Source of the DNA: Soonwooa sp.
GTDB taxonomy: Bacteria > Bacteroidota > Bacteroidia > Flavobacteriales > Weeksellaceae
Length of the DNA: 21,679 nt
NCBI RefSeq assembly: GCF_030151385.1
Contig: NZ_JASLDS010000015.1
Span: 1-21,679 of the forward strand
Reading direction: 5' to 3'
The translations under genes and the position numbers were made by a program. Positions 8,134-14,695 of this stretch are shown in pieces; the first letter of the stretch is position 1; each line of letters begins with the position of its first letter. The notes beneath the pieces are model-generated. The model was given only the letters and a program-made list of their open reading frames with translations, was not told where the DNA came from and searched no databases.

Positions 8134-10014
8134 ATGTCTACAGGAAAGATTAATGTATCAGTGGAAAACATCTTCCCACTTATTAAAAAATTTCTTTACA
8201 GCGACCACGAAATATTCCTTAGAGAATTAATCTCTAACGCGACGGATGCAACAACCAAACTAAAACACCTTATCAACATCGGCGAAGCCAAAGTAGAATA
8301 TGGTAGCCCAATGATTGAGGTCAAAATCGACAAAGAAGCAAAAACCATCAGCATCAAAGACCAAGGTCTTGGGATGACAGCCGAAGAAGTTGAAAAATAC
8401 ATCAACCAAGTGGCATTTTCGGGTGCTGAAGAGTTTTTAGAAAAATATAAAGATTCAGCAAAAGATGCTGGCATTATCGGACATTTCGGTCTTGGCTTCT
8501 ACTCTGCTTTTATGGTAGCCGACAAAGTAGAAATCTTCACAAAGTCTTATAAAGACGAACCTGCGGTACATTGGATTTGCGACGGAAGTCCAGAATTCAC
8601 TTTGGAAGAAACGGACAAATCGGATCGCGGAACCGAAATCCTACTTCACATTGCAGAAGATTCTACCGAATTTTTGGACGATTTCAAAATCCGAGAATTA
8701 CTTCTTAAGTATAACCGCTTCAACCAAATTCCAATTAAATTTGGAACAAAAACAGAAACACTTCCTTTGCCAGAAGGTGCTGCCGAAGATGCAAAACCCG
8801 AAACAATCGAAGTGGATGACATCATCAACAATCCAAATCCAGCGTGGACAAAAAATCCATCTGAATTAACTGATGAAGATTACAAAAAATTCTACAGCGA
8901 GTTGTATCCAATGCAATTTGAGGATCCTTTGTTCCACATTCATCTTAATGTTGATTATCCATTTAATTTGACTGGGATTTTATTTTTCCCAAAACTCTCA
9001 AACAGCTTAAACATTGAAAAAGATAAAATCCAACTTTATCAAAATCAAGTTTTTGTAACCGACGAAGTTAAAGGCATTGTTCCTGACTTTTTGATGTTGC
9101 TGCGTGGTGTTATTGATTCACCAGATATTCCGCTAAATGTTTCTAGATCGTACTTACAGGCAGATGGCGCGGTTAAGAAAATTTCGTCTTACATCACGAA
9201 AAAAGTGGCGGACAAAATGGTAGAACTTATCCGTAACAACCGCGAAGACTACGAACAAAAATGGAATGACATCAAAGTGGTTATCGAGTACGGAATGGTG
9301 ACGGAGGACAAGTTCTATGAGAAGTCAGACAAATTCATGCTTTATCCGACAACCGACGGCAAATATCTTCTTTGGGACGAATTAATCGAAAATATTAAAG
9401 ACAAACAAACCGACAAAAACGGAAAAACGGTTATTCTTTATGCTTCCAACACAGACTTGCAAGACAGCTACATCCAAACGACGAAGGCTAAAGGCTACGA
9501 AGTTCTGTTAATGGATTCGCCTTTGGTGCCGCATTTAATTCAGAAATTGGAAAGCACAAAAGACAAAGTAACTTTTGCAAGAGTTGACGCCGATAACATC
9601 AACAAACTTATTGAAAAAGATGAGCCAGTTATCGCCAAACTTAACGATGGCGAAAAAGAAAACCTTAAAAAATCTATTGAAGAAGCGATTAACTCGCAGA
9701 CTTACACCGTTCAGTTAGAAGATTTGGATAGTGACGATGCGCCATTTAGCATTACACAACCAGAATTTATGCGTCGTATGAAGGACATGCAGCAGATGGG
9801 CGCGCCATCCATGTTTGGCAACTTCCCAGAAATGTACAATTTGGTGGTAAATGCAAACAGCGACTTGGCTTCTGACATTCTTAAAACGGACAATTCAGAG
9901 TCTAAAAATGCAAAAATTCAACAAGCCTTGGATCTTGCAAAACTATCTCAAAACCTATTGAAAGGAAAGGATTTAACAGATTTCATCAAACGTAGTTTTG
10001 AGCAATTAAAATAA
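8134..10014 (+). CDS. htpG: Molecular chaperone HtpG (Hsp90)
   Basis: Cytosolic ATP-dependent Hsp90 chaperone, 626 aa. I start it at the ATG at 8134 (MSTGKINVSVENIFPLIKKF), which matches the family start; the longer frame from 8068 would overlap the methyltransferase gene. The GHKL ATPase motifs are intact: ELISNATDA with N35 and D38 (the common S of NASDA is T here), DQGLGM (76-81) and GHFGLGFYS (116-124). The middle domain carries NVSRSYLQADG with the conserved catalytic-loop arginine. The C-terminal dimerisation domain contains FPEMYNLVVNAN. Bacteroidota HtpG is typically this length. It is second in an operon with the methyltransferase and is followed by a strong terminator. Confidence 0.96.
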   Translation: MSTGKINVSVENIFPLIKKFLYSDHEIFLRELISNATDATTKLKHLINIGEAKVEYGSPMIEVKIDKEAKTISIKDQGLGMTAEEVEKYINQVAFSGAEEFLEKYKDSAKDAGIIGHFGLGFYSAFMVADKVEIFTKSYKDEPAVHWICDGSPEFTLEETDKSDRGTEILLHIAEDSTEFLDDFKIRELLLKYNRFNQIPIKFGTKTETLPLPEGAAEDAKPETIEVDDIINNPNPAWTKNPSELTDEDYKKFYSELYPMQFEDPLFHIHLNVDYPFNLTGILFFPKLSNSLNIEKDKIQLYQNQVFVTDEVKGIVPDFLMLLRGVIDSPDIPLNVSRSYLQADGAVKKISSYITKKVADKMVELIRNNREDYEQKWNDIKVVIEYGMVTEDKFYEKSDKFMLYPTTDGKYLLWDELIENIKDKQTDKNGKTVILYASNTDLQDSYIQTTKAKGYEVLLMDSPLVPHLIQKLESTKDKVTFARVDADNINKLIEKDEPVIAKLNDGEKENLKKSIEEAINSQTYTVQLEDLDSDDAPFSITQPEFMRRMKDMQQMGAPSMFGNFPEMYNLVVNANSDLASDILKTDNSESKNAKIQQALDLAKLSQNLLKGKDLTDFIKRSFEQLK

Positions 10015-10035
10015 TTTTTCAAATCGAATATCAAC

Positions 10036-10067
10036 AAAAGTGCAGCAAATCTTTGTTGCACTTTTTT
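10036..10067 (+). terminator. Intrinsic terminator after htpG
   Basis: AAAAGTGCAGCAAA pairs with TTTGTTGCACTTTT (14 positions, one G-U) with almost no loop, followed by T residues. Confidence 0.92.
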
Positions 10068-10127
10068 ATTTCTCAAAAAACAAACTCAAAAATTCTTATT
10101 TTTAAACAACGACTTATCACAAGGCTT

Positions 10128-10331
10128 ATGAATTTTAAAAAGTCACTTTTCATTCTCGTAATCTGCATTTTAGTATTTTCCCTTGGCGAATACTTCACAA
10201 AGCTTTATGGTCTAGATCCACCTTACGCTTACCTTTATATTGGTATAGTGTTAAAACTTTTAGCTCTCATTTCCGTTGTAATATTTTGCATTATCATGAT
10301 TGCAAAAAAAATACGGAACCCGAAAAAATAA
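10128..10331 (+). CDS. Small two-helix membrane protein
   Basis: 67-aa protein of unknown function starting at the ATG at 10128 (MNFKKSLFILVICILV). The longer frame from 10053 would run through the htpG terminator and is rejected. Two hydrophobic stretches (about residues 6-20 and 38-58) are separated by a short loop, LGEYFTKLYGLDPPYAYLY, and the end is strongly basic (KKIRNPKK), so a hairpin in the inner membrane with cytoplasmic ends is likely. The WG-repeat gene begins 13 nt after its stop, suggesting co-transcription. No clear promoter was found in the 60 nt upstream. It may be specific to the genus. Confidence 0.65.
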   Translation: MNFKKSLFILVICILVFSLGEYFTKLYGLDPPYAYLYIGIVLKLLALISVVIFCIIMIAKKIRNPKK

Positions 10332-10344
10332 AATCAAAACACAA

Positions 10345-11394
10345 ATGATTAGCAATCGACATATTTTCAAACTCTTAAGCTTTGTTTTTATACTGCTTCA
10401 ATGTAGCTTTTTGCTGGCGCAAAACAAGGAAAAACTTTATTACTTTTCGACTGCGGACAGCACCAAAGTAGGTGTTAAAACAGAATCAGGAAAAATCATT
10501 GTACCCGCAAAATTTCCCAACTATGGAAATTATGATTTCAAAGAACCTATCCAAGAAGCCATAGTAGAATTCATCGGAACCGAAAAAGCAAAGGACTATT
10601 CATCAAAAAGTCATCTTATGCCCGCTGGCGAAGTCTACGATCGACACGGAAAATTTCTTTATTATCCTCAATGGTTTGACAACGGAATCGACTATTTCGA
10701 AGAAGGTCTTCGTCGTTATGTCGATGGCAACAAAGTTGGTTTTGCTGACAAAGACGGAAACCTAACAATTCCCGCGCAATGGGACTTTGCAGGAACTTTT
10801 CAATATGGTTATGCTAAAGTATATGTTGGTGGTTGGAAGAAAAAATATGAAGACGGCGGCGAACATTGGTATATTGTGCCATCTTCCAAAAAATCACAAA
10901 GTTATCTTATCAACAAAAAAGGTGAAAAAGTAGAGCCTTACAAAACAAAAAAGAAGCCTAAAGACTACGAAAGCGGTGGCGAATATTATCCTTATCCATT
11001 CTCGTACACGGACTTCGAGCAAAAAGTTTTGGATAACCTAACCAAGCTTGATATCCTCAACGATATGCATTTAGCAAGTTGCGATAATTGCGTCAAAAAA
11101 GACCATCTCCTCGATTTTGAAATCACCGAAAAACCACGAGAATATTTTCCGTATTACGTAATTCAAGGCTATGTTAATCAAAGCAAAGAAGATACTTCTG
11201 TATTTGCTGTTTCTGCGGATATGTCGAAAATCTATCATTACAGTTGGGACGGAGAAATGCAGCCTTTGCAAGATTGGATAATCGCAGAATTGGAGAGCTT
11301 ACAAGAGTATTTTAAAAGACTTCCCAATAAGCCCAATTACTTCGACGTGCAAAAAAGTCTTCAATATTGGAAGAATCTTCCTAAGGAAAAATAA
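10345..11394 (+). CDS. Secreted WG-repeat protein
   Basis: 349-aa protein with a signal peptide, MISNRHIFKLLSFVFILLQC with cleavage probably after SFLLAQ (about residue 26), so it is exported to the periplasm or outer membrane side. Near the N-terminus are WG-repeat-like units: TKVGVKTESGKIIVPAKF, NKVGFADKDGNLTIPAQWDF and a third, degenerate one around SYLINKKGEKVEP. The C-terminal 150 residues (from about YYPYPFSYTDFEQKV) contain a CDNC motif and no recognisable domain. WG repeats are a beta-rich module of unknown binding partner, common in Bacteroidota. The ATG is chosen because it gives a clean signal peptide; the frame upstream is basic and overlaps the previous gene. No terminator is apparent after it. 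Confidence 0.75.
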   Translation: MISNRHIFKLLSFVFILLQCSFLLAQNKEKLYYFSTADSTKVGVKTESGKIIVPAKFPNYGNYDFKEPIQEAIVEFIGTEKAKDYSSKSHLMPAGEVYDRHGKFLYYPQWFDNGIDYFEEGLRRYVDGNKVGFADKDGNLTIPAQWDFAGTFQYGYAKVYVGGWKKKYEDGGEHWYIVPSSKKSQSYLINKKGEKVEPYKTKKKPKDYESGGEYYPYPFSYTDFEQKVLDNLTKLDILNDMHLASCDNCVKKDHLLDFEITEKPREYFPYYVIQGYVNQSKEDTSVFAVSADMSKIYHYSWDGEMQPLQDWIIAELESLQEYFKRLPNKPNYFDVQKSLQYWKNLPKEK

Positions 11395-11405
11395 TTTCAA
11401 TAAAA

Positions 11406-11435
11406 TTTGCATTTTAAAAAATTATTCTATATTTG
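11406..11435 (+). promoter_or_regulatory. Promoter of the attenuator leader
   Basis: TTTG (11406-11409), an 18-nt spacer and TATATTTG (11428-11435) form one of the best Bacteroidota-type promoters in the window. It directs a transcript starting near 11440, about 37 nt before the leader ORF. Confidence 0.75.
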
Positions 11436-11477
11436 CATCACAAAATAAAGTTTAACCAACAAAAAAACGAAGCAAAA

Positions 11478-11555
11478 ATGTTCAGATTCAATCAACATTC
11501 AACAGTAGGATTGCCTTTTGCAAAGGCGAGGCTTCGTGGTTTGGTACATTCTTAG
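11478..11555 (+). CDS. Leader peptide of the attenuator, 25 aa
   Basis: Short ORF lying wholly within the attenuator. The peptide begins MFRFNQHSTV and ends ARLRGLVHS. It has no run of a single amino acid (Phe at 2, 4 and 14), so it does not resemble a his, trp or phe leader with tandem control codons. The codons for RLRGL make up the antiterminator strand, so RNA pairing may constrain this part. Pairing of 11467-11473 with 11531-11537 would also occlude the start region. I do not recognise the peptide from any described leader. Confidence 0.6.
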   Translation: MFRFNQHSTVGLPFAKARLRGLVHS

Positions 11556-11578
11556 AAGAACAGTACAATGAAATATCA

Positions 11579-11613
11579 AAACCCGAAGTCGCAAGATTTC
11601 GGGTTTTTCTTTG
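11579..11613 (+). terminator. Attenuator terminator
   Basis: A 12-bp stem, AAACCCGAAGTC/GATTTCGGGTTT (one G-U), is closed by a GCAA tetraloop and followed by a T-rich tract. Confidence 0.88.
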
Positions 11614-11657
11614 CGCAAAATCCAAACTTAAGTTTTTCCCGAAATTATTTTTATTAG

Positions 11658-11964
11658 GAGCTTATTGACTACGTTGAATAGCAGATAATATTTTTTATTT
11701 TAAGCTATTTGACTCCGTCGAACAGCAGTTCAGCTATTTTTTGAAGCTGTTTCCCGCTTTCCGCTGTATCTTTTTTTGCCAACGCTTTTTTCAAGCCCAC
11801 GCAAAAAAAAGGATGCCGCTGCAAAACGAGGAACGAGTTTCGATGATTCAACTATAAAAATATATAAGTCAGAATCAATCGGGGCTATGATAAATATTCC
11901 GCAAAACCTTGTCAAGGTTGGAGGGAACCCTAAACCTGTTAGGTTTCGAAAACCTAACAGGTTT
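11658..11964. repeat. Left arm of a long inverted repeat
   Basis: From about 11688 to 11964 the sequence is a diverged inverted copy of 14428-14690. Shared blocks in order are GACTCCGTCGAACAG, TTTCCCGCTTTCCGCTGTATC, AACGCTTTTTTCAAGCCC, AAAAAAAGGATGCCGCT, TCAATCGGGGCT, an AACCTTGTCAAGGTT palindrome (11905-11919) and a 33-bp AAACCTGTTAGG-type palindrome. Differences: this arm carries 54 extra bases (11821-11874), only half of the AACCTTG palindrome, and at its outer end a degenerate tandem duplication with a 44-bp offset (from 11659 and 11703). No transposase is encoded. Reading frames here are repeat translations. Confidence 0.75.
11932..11964. repeat. 33-bp nested palindrome (15-3-15)
   Basis: AAACCTGTTAGGTTT, spacer CGA, AAACCTAACAGGTTT. 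The two arms are perfect inverted repeats, and each arm is itself nearly palindromic. It has the same arms as 14428-14460 but with the spacer complemented, as expected for the opposite orientation. Confidence 0.85.
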
Positions 11965-11981
11965 CAGAAAAGTCAACCACT

Positions 11982-12046
11982 GTCAGTTCGAGTAGCGAAG
12001 CGTATCGAGAACTTTCTCAACACACTTTGCAAACTTACTCGAGTAA
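11982..12046. repeat. Short palindromic repeat with GTCAGTTCGAGTAGCG
   Basis: GTCAGTTCGAGTAGCG (11982-11997) recurs exactly at 14403-14418 in the same orientation. It can pair imperfectly with CGTATCGAGAAC (12001-12012). A perfect 12-bp palindrome, TTACTCGAGTAA, follows at 12035-12046. This is probably a dispersed intergenic repeat. Confidence 0.55.
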
Positions 12047-12065
12047 CGACGTAGATGCAAGCTCC

Positions 12066-12099
12066 AAACCTGTTGGGTTTCAAAAAACCTAACAGGATT
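12066..12099. repeat. Degenerate copy of the nested palindrome
   Basis: AAACCTGTTGGGTTT, a 4-nt spacer, and AAACCTAACAGGATT. It is the same design as 11932-11964, with one changed base in the left arm and one near the end of the right arm. Confidence 0.75.
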
Positions 12100-12110
12100 T
12101 AATAACGACT

Positions 12111-12126
12111 AACTAAAATTTTAGTT
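12111..12126. repeat. Perfect 16-bp palindrome AACTAAAATTTTAGTT
   Basis: Perfect 8-bp arms with no spacer, 85 nt before the 252-aa gene. It could be an operator or a small hairpin; with only one copy no role can be assigned. Confidence 0.4.
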
Positions 12127-12161
12127 GAGCAGATAATTCCTGATGCAAAACCGGTTTCAAG

Positions 12162-12208
12162 ACAAGAATCTTGGCTCTCGGTGTCGCATCTCGAATCTAA
12201 AGTCTAAC
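12162..12208. repeat. Degenerate 7-bp repeat array before the 252-aa gene
   Basis: A TCT triplet recurs mostly every seven bases (12169, 12176, then 12189, 12196, 12203), giving units such as TCTTGGC, TCTCGAA, TCTAAAG and TCTAACC up to the start codon. No TAnnTTTG promoter is visible between this array and the attenuator. Confidence 0.5.
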
Positions 12209-12210
12209 CA

Positions 12211-12969
12211 ATGGGAAAAGATGAATTGCTACACTTTCGTTTGCGAAGCGAAAGAAGTAGAGAAAGAATAAGAAGAGAAGATTTAGAAAAGCAAGTAAGA
12301 CAAAAAGTAAAACAACAAAGAGAACTTTGGAAACAAAGGCGAGATATGCCTTTCGTTCCCTTAGAAAAACCGTATCAAAAAGGATTTGTAAGATTCTTTG
12401 TCGTTCGAGAAGATATTTTGAGATCCAAAGATGCTGTATTTTTTCAAGAATTGTTACTGAAAATCAACACGTTTTTTTATTCCGAAAACAAGAAGTTTCA
12501 AAAGAGAAAAAGAAAATATGAACGAAAAATTTACGTCGATAGAATTCAGAATCTCAAAAAACTAAGTGTTCGAGAATGGAAAGACCCAAAATTAGAACTT
12601 ACCGAAAAGGAAAGAAGCTATTTTGTAAGAGTTGAAGAATACAGCCATCGCAGGAAATGCGTCGACATCTATTACGAGTTCACGGAAGCTTGGCGTTATG
12701 TTTTGAGGATAAAACCCAATATAATAACACATTACAAACCTTTAGATATCGAGCTGGAGCGAGAATTGTCTTTGCTGGATTCTTTTTTGGAAAGAAACAA
12801 AAACAAAGCAATTTACTACAAAAAAATTCTGGGTAAGTCTTACAAATGGCACAGAAAGCCAGAGGACAAAAATCCTTTGAAGTACTCTAACTTCTCTTCG
12901 CAAAAAGCGTCTGCAACAGAGATTGCAGAACAATTTATGGACTTGGAAGTCCACGATTTTAAAATTTAA
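12211..12969 (+). CDS. Very basic protein of unknown family next to rtcB
   Basis: 252-aa protein I do not recognise. The first 45 residues are an Arg/Lys/Glu-rich, probably continuous helix (HFRLRSERSRERIRREDLEK...), followed by a more ordered region (about 55-170) with FVRFFVVREDIL, a Lys/Arg cluster KFQKRKRKYERK (95-106) and the aromatic segment CVDIYYEFTEAWRYV (150-164). The C-terminal part contains KILGKSYKWHRKP (205-217). There is no signal peptide or membrane helix. The strong positive charge suggests RNA or ribosome binding, which is inference only. The rtcB ATG follows its stop by 4 nt, so the two are almost certainly one transcript. A ribosome- or rRNA-directed partner of RtcB/PrfH is the simplest hypothesis. 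Confidence 0.72.
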   Translation: MGKDELLHFRLRSERSRERIRREDLEKQVRQKVKQQRELWKQRRDMPFVPLEKPYQKGFVRFFVVREDILRSKDAVFFQELLLKINTFFYSENKKFQKRKRKYERKIYVDRIQNLKKLSVREWKDPKLELTEKERSYFVRVEEYSHRRKCVDIYYEFTEAWRYVLRIKPNIITHYKPLDIELERELSLLDSFLERNKNKAIYYKKILGKSYKWHRKPEDKNPLKYSNFSSQKASATEIAEQFMDLEVHDFKI

Positions 12970-12973
12970 AACA

Positions 12974-14365
12974 ATGGGAAATTTAAAACTAAAAGGAAAA
13001 GATATATTAAAACTTGGCTATCCTAACAACCAAAGTGTCAACATCGCTCTGGAAGTCATGAAAAGGAATTTTGCCACCAAAAATATACATCACGTAAAAT
13101 CCATCTTGAAAGATATTTTACAAAACCCGCAAAACTTCGAGAAAGATTTGCAGTTCGGGCAAATTGCGGAAGCTTTATTGCTTTCCACAAAAACCGAAAA
13201 ACGAATGCTCAACGCACAAAGAGCCGACTTTCAAATCTTTGGAAACAACATTTCCGAGGAAGCGAAAAGCCAATTGTACATGGCATTAAAACTTCCAATT
13301 TCGGTTGGTGGCGCTTTAATGCCCGATGCACATAGCGGTTACGGTTTGCCAATCGGCGGCGTTTTGGCGGTAGAAAATGCGGTAATTCCGTACGGCGTGG
13401 GGATGGATATTGGTTGCAGAATGAGTTTAAGCATTTTGGACATGCCGATTTCATATCTCGACGGTGCCAAAGACAAATTTGAAAAAGCTTTGGCAGAACA
13501 TACGAAATTCGGAATGTATGAAACGCACAAATCACATGTCGATCACGAGATTTTCGAGCGCGATACGTTTGATTTGATACCGATTTTGAAAAGATTAAAA
13601 GGCAAAGCCATCAAACAAATGGGAAGTTCGGGCGGTGGAAATCACTTTGTAGAGTTTGGCGAAGTGGAAATTGTGGAAGGAGATGCACAAATTGGACTTC
13701 CGAAAGGTAAGTATTTGGGAATTCTTTCGCATAGCGGTTCTCGAGGTTTGGGCGCTGAGATTGCGCAATATTATTCGAGAGTCGCGACTGAACAATGTCC
13801 GTTGCCAAAGGAAGCTCAGAATTTTGCTTGGCTGGATTTGAGTACGCATATGGGATTGGAATATTGGACAGCTATGAATCTCGCAGGAGATTATGCTTCG
13901 GCTTGTCATGATGATATTCACCGTCGATTGGTGAAAGCTGTTGGCGGTCGTGTAAAAGCGAAAATAGAAAACCATCACAATTTCGCTTGGAAAGAAATCC
14001 ACAACGGAAAAGAGGTAATCGTCCACCGAAAAGGCGCTACACCAGCGAGCGAAAATGAGTTGGGAATGATTCCAGGTTCGATGACGGCGAAAGGTTTTAT
14101 CGTTCGAGGAAAAGGAAATCCCGAATCGCTAAGTTCGGCGTCACATGGTGCAGGAAGAGCTTTTTCGAGAGGTGAATGTCGACAACTTTTCACGCAAAGT
14201 GATATTAAAAAAGAGTTGAAACTGAAAAACGTGACTTTGATGGGCGGAAATGCCGAAGAAGCACCAATGGCGTACAAAGACATCAATGAAGTGATGAACG
14301 CGCAAAGTGATTTGGTGGATATCTTGGGAACTTTTCAACCGAGAATTGTGAGAATGGATAAATAG
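12974..14365 (+). CDS. rtcB: RtcB family RNA ligase
   Basis: GTP- and Mn-dependent RNA ligase joining 3'-phosphate or 2',3'-cyclic phosphate ends to 5'-OH ends. 463 aa from the ATG at 12974, chosen because it follows the previous stop by 4 nt and gives the family start; a longer frame would overlap. The active site is complete: DAHSGYGLPIGG (118-129), the metal ligands D145 and C148 in GMDIGCR, H224 in GGGNHFVEFG, H253 in SHSGSRGLG, H334/H335 in ENHHNFAW, the guanylylated histidine H351 in HRKGATPA, and GSMTAKGFIVRG and SSASHGAGRAFSR near the C-terminus. About 90 N-terminal residues precede the catalytic core as an extra helical region. prfH downstream points to rRNA repair rather than tRNA splicing as its job. 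Confidence 0.94.
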   Translation: MGNLKLKGKDILKLGYPNNQSVNIALEVMKRNFATKNIHHVKSILKDILQNPQNFEKDLQFGQIAEALLLSTKTEKRMLNAQRADFQIFGNNISEEAKSQLYMALKLPISVGGALMPDAHSGYGLPIGGVLAVENAVIPYGVGMDIGCRMSLSILDMPISYLDGAKDKFEKALAEHTKFGMYETHKSHVDHEIFERDTFDLIPILKRLKGKAIKQMGSSGGGNHFVEFGEVEIVEGDAQIGLPKGKYLGILSHSGSRGLGAEIAQYYSRVATEQCPLPKEAQNFAWLDLSTHMGLEYWTAMNLAGDYASACHDDIHRRLVKAVGGRVKAKIENHHNFAWKEIHNGKEVIVHRKGATPASENELGMIPGSMTAKGFIVRGKGNPESLSSASHGAGRAFSRGECRQLFTQSDIKKELKLKNVTLMGGNAEEAPMAYKDINEVMNAQSDLVDILGTFQPRIVRMDK

Positions 14366-14398
14366 GCTTGTAGCTTTTAGCTGATGGCTTTTAGCTGT
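14364..14398. repeat. Degenerate heptamer array after rtcB
   Basis: Five 7-bp units, AGGCTTG, TAGCTTT, TAGCTGA, TGGCTTT, TAGCTGT, begin at the rtcB stop codon. This is a second 7-bp-period array, at the opposite end of the 252-aa/rtcB pair from the one at 12162-12208. Confidence 0.6.
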
Positions 14399-14427
14399 TG
14401 ACGTCAGTTCGAGTAGCGTTTTTAAGT

Positions 14428-14460
14428 AAACCTGTTAGGTTTTCGAAACCTAACAGGTTT
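14428..14460. repeat. 33-bp nested palindrome (15-3-15)
   Basis: AAACCTGTTAGGTTT, spacer TCG, AAACCTAACAGGTTT, with perfect arms. The transcript would form a stable hairpin followed by TTTT, so it could act as a weak terminator in the rtcB-prfH gap. Confidence 0.85.
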
Positions 14461-14496
14461 TGGGAAACTACCAAACTTAGTTGTTTGGGAAAATTC

Positions 14497-14529
14497 AACC
14501 TTGTCAAGGTTCAGAACCTTGACAAGGTT
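14497..14529. repeat. Second 33-bp nested palindrome, AACCTTG type
   Basis: AACCTTGTCAAGGTT, spacer CAG, AACCTTGACAAGGTT. It has the same 15-3-15 architecture as the AAACCTG type but different bases, again followed by T residues. Confidence 0.85.
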
Positions 14530-14695
14530 TTTACGGAGGACTTTTTAGCCCCGATTGAAGCGGCATCCTTTTTTTGCGAGGGCTTGAAAAAAGCGTAGGC
14601 AAAAAAGATACAGCGGAAAGCGGGAAATAGCTCCTAAAAAATAACTGAACTACTGTTCGACGGAGTCAAAAAGCTCCTAAAAAAGAAAAAATTAA

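Larger units (their letters stand above)
11467..11613 (+). promoter_or_regulatory. Transcription attenuator with alternative hairpins
   Basis: Four segments behave like a classical attenuator. Segment 1, ACGAAGC (11467-11473), pairs perfectly with segment 2, GCTTCGT (11531-11537). Segment 2 in its longer form (11530-11542) also pairs with segment 3, AAACCCGAAGTC (11579-11590), over 12 pairs with one bulged T (11537). Segment 3 pairs with segment 4, GATTTCGGGTTT (11595-11606), to form the terminator. Segments 2:3 and 3:4 are mutually exclusive. Segment 2 lies within leader codons 18-22, so a ribosome reaching the stop codon would cover it and allow termination, while a ribosome stalled earlier would leave it free. 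The regulated gene is not obvious: about 600 bp of repeats follow before the next gene. Confidence 0.72.
14428..14690. repeat. Right arm of the long inverted repeat
   Basis: Inverted, diverged counterpart of 11688-11964. It contains in reverse order the AAACCTG palindrome, a full double AACCTTG palindrome, AGCCCCGATTGA, AGCGGCATCCTTTTTTT, GGGCTTGAAAAAAGCG, GATACAGCGGAAAGCGGGAAA and CTGTTCGACGGAGTC. It fills most of the 330-bp gap between rtcB and prfH, so transcription from rtcB into prfH would have to cross several hairpins. No promoter of the TAnnTTTG type is visible before prfH. Confidence 0.75.

Noticed and set aside
11478..11555. Amino-acid biosynthesis leader peptide (his, trp, phe)
   Set aside because: No run of any control codon and no biosynthetic gene downstream; kept as an attenuator with unknown signal.
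11776..12054. 92-aa frame (and the opposite-strand 61-aa frame) in the repeat region
   Set aside because: The sequence is entirely within the inverted-repeat arm and palindromes; KPVRFRKPNRFQK is just a palindrome read as protein and recurs at 14398-14598.
12162..12208. CRISPR array
   Set aside because: Repeat unit is only 7 bp, degenerate and without spacers; no cas genes. No CRISPR array or tRNA/rRNA gene was recognised anywhere in the window.
13209..14338. Several long minus-strand frames opposite rtcB
   Set aside because: Shadow frames; the plus strand has all RtcB active-site motifs and the antisense frames have no recognisable domain.
14398..14598. 66-aa frame between rtcB and prfH
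   Set aside because: Also a translation of the palindromic repeats; no homology, no promoter.
11688..14690. Insertion sequence or transposon spanning the inverted repeats
   Set aside because: No transposase or integrase is encoded between the arms, no target-site duplication was seen, and the arms are diverged internal repeats rather than clean terminal repeats.
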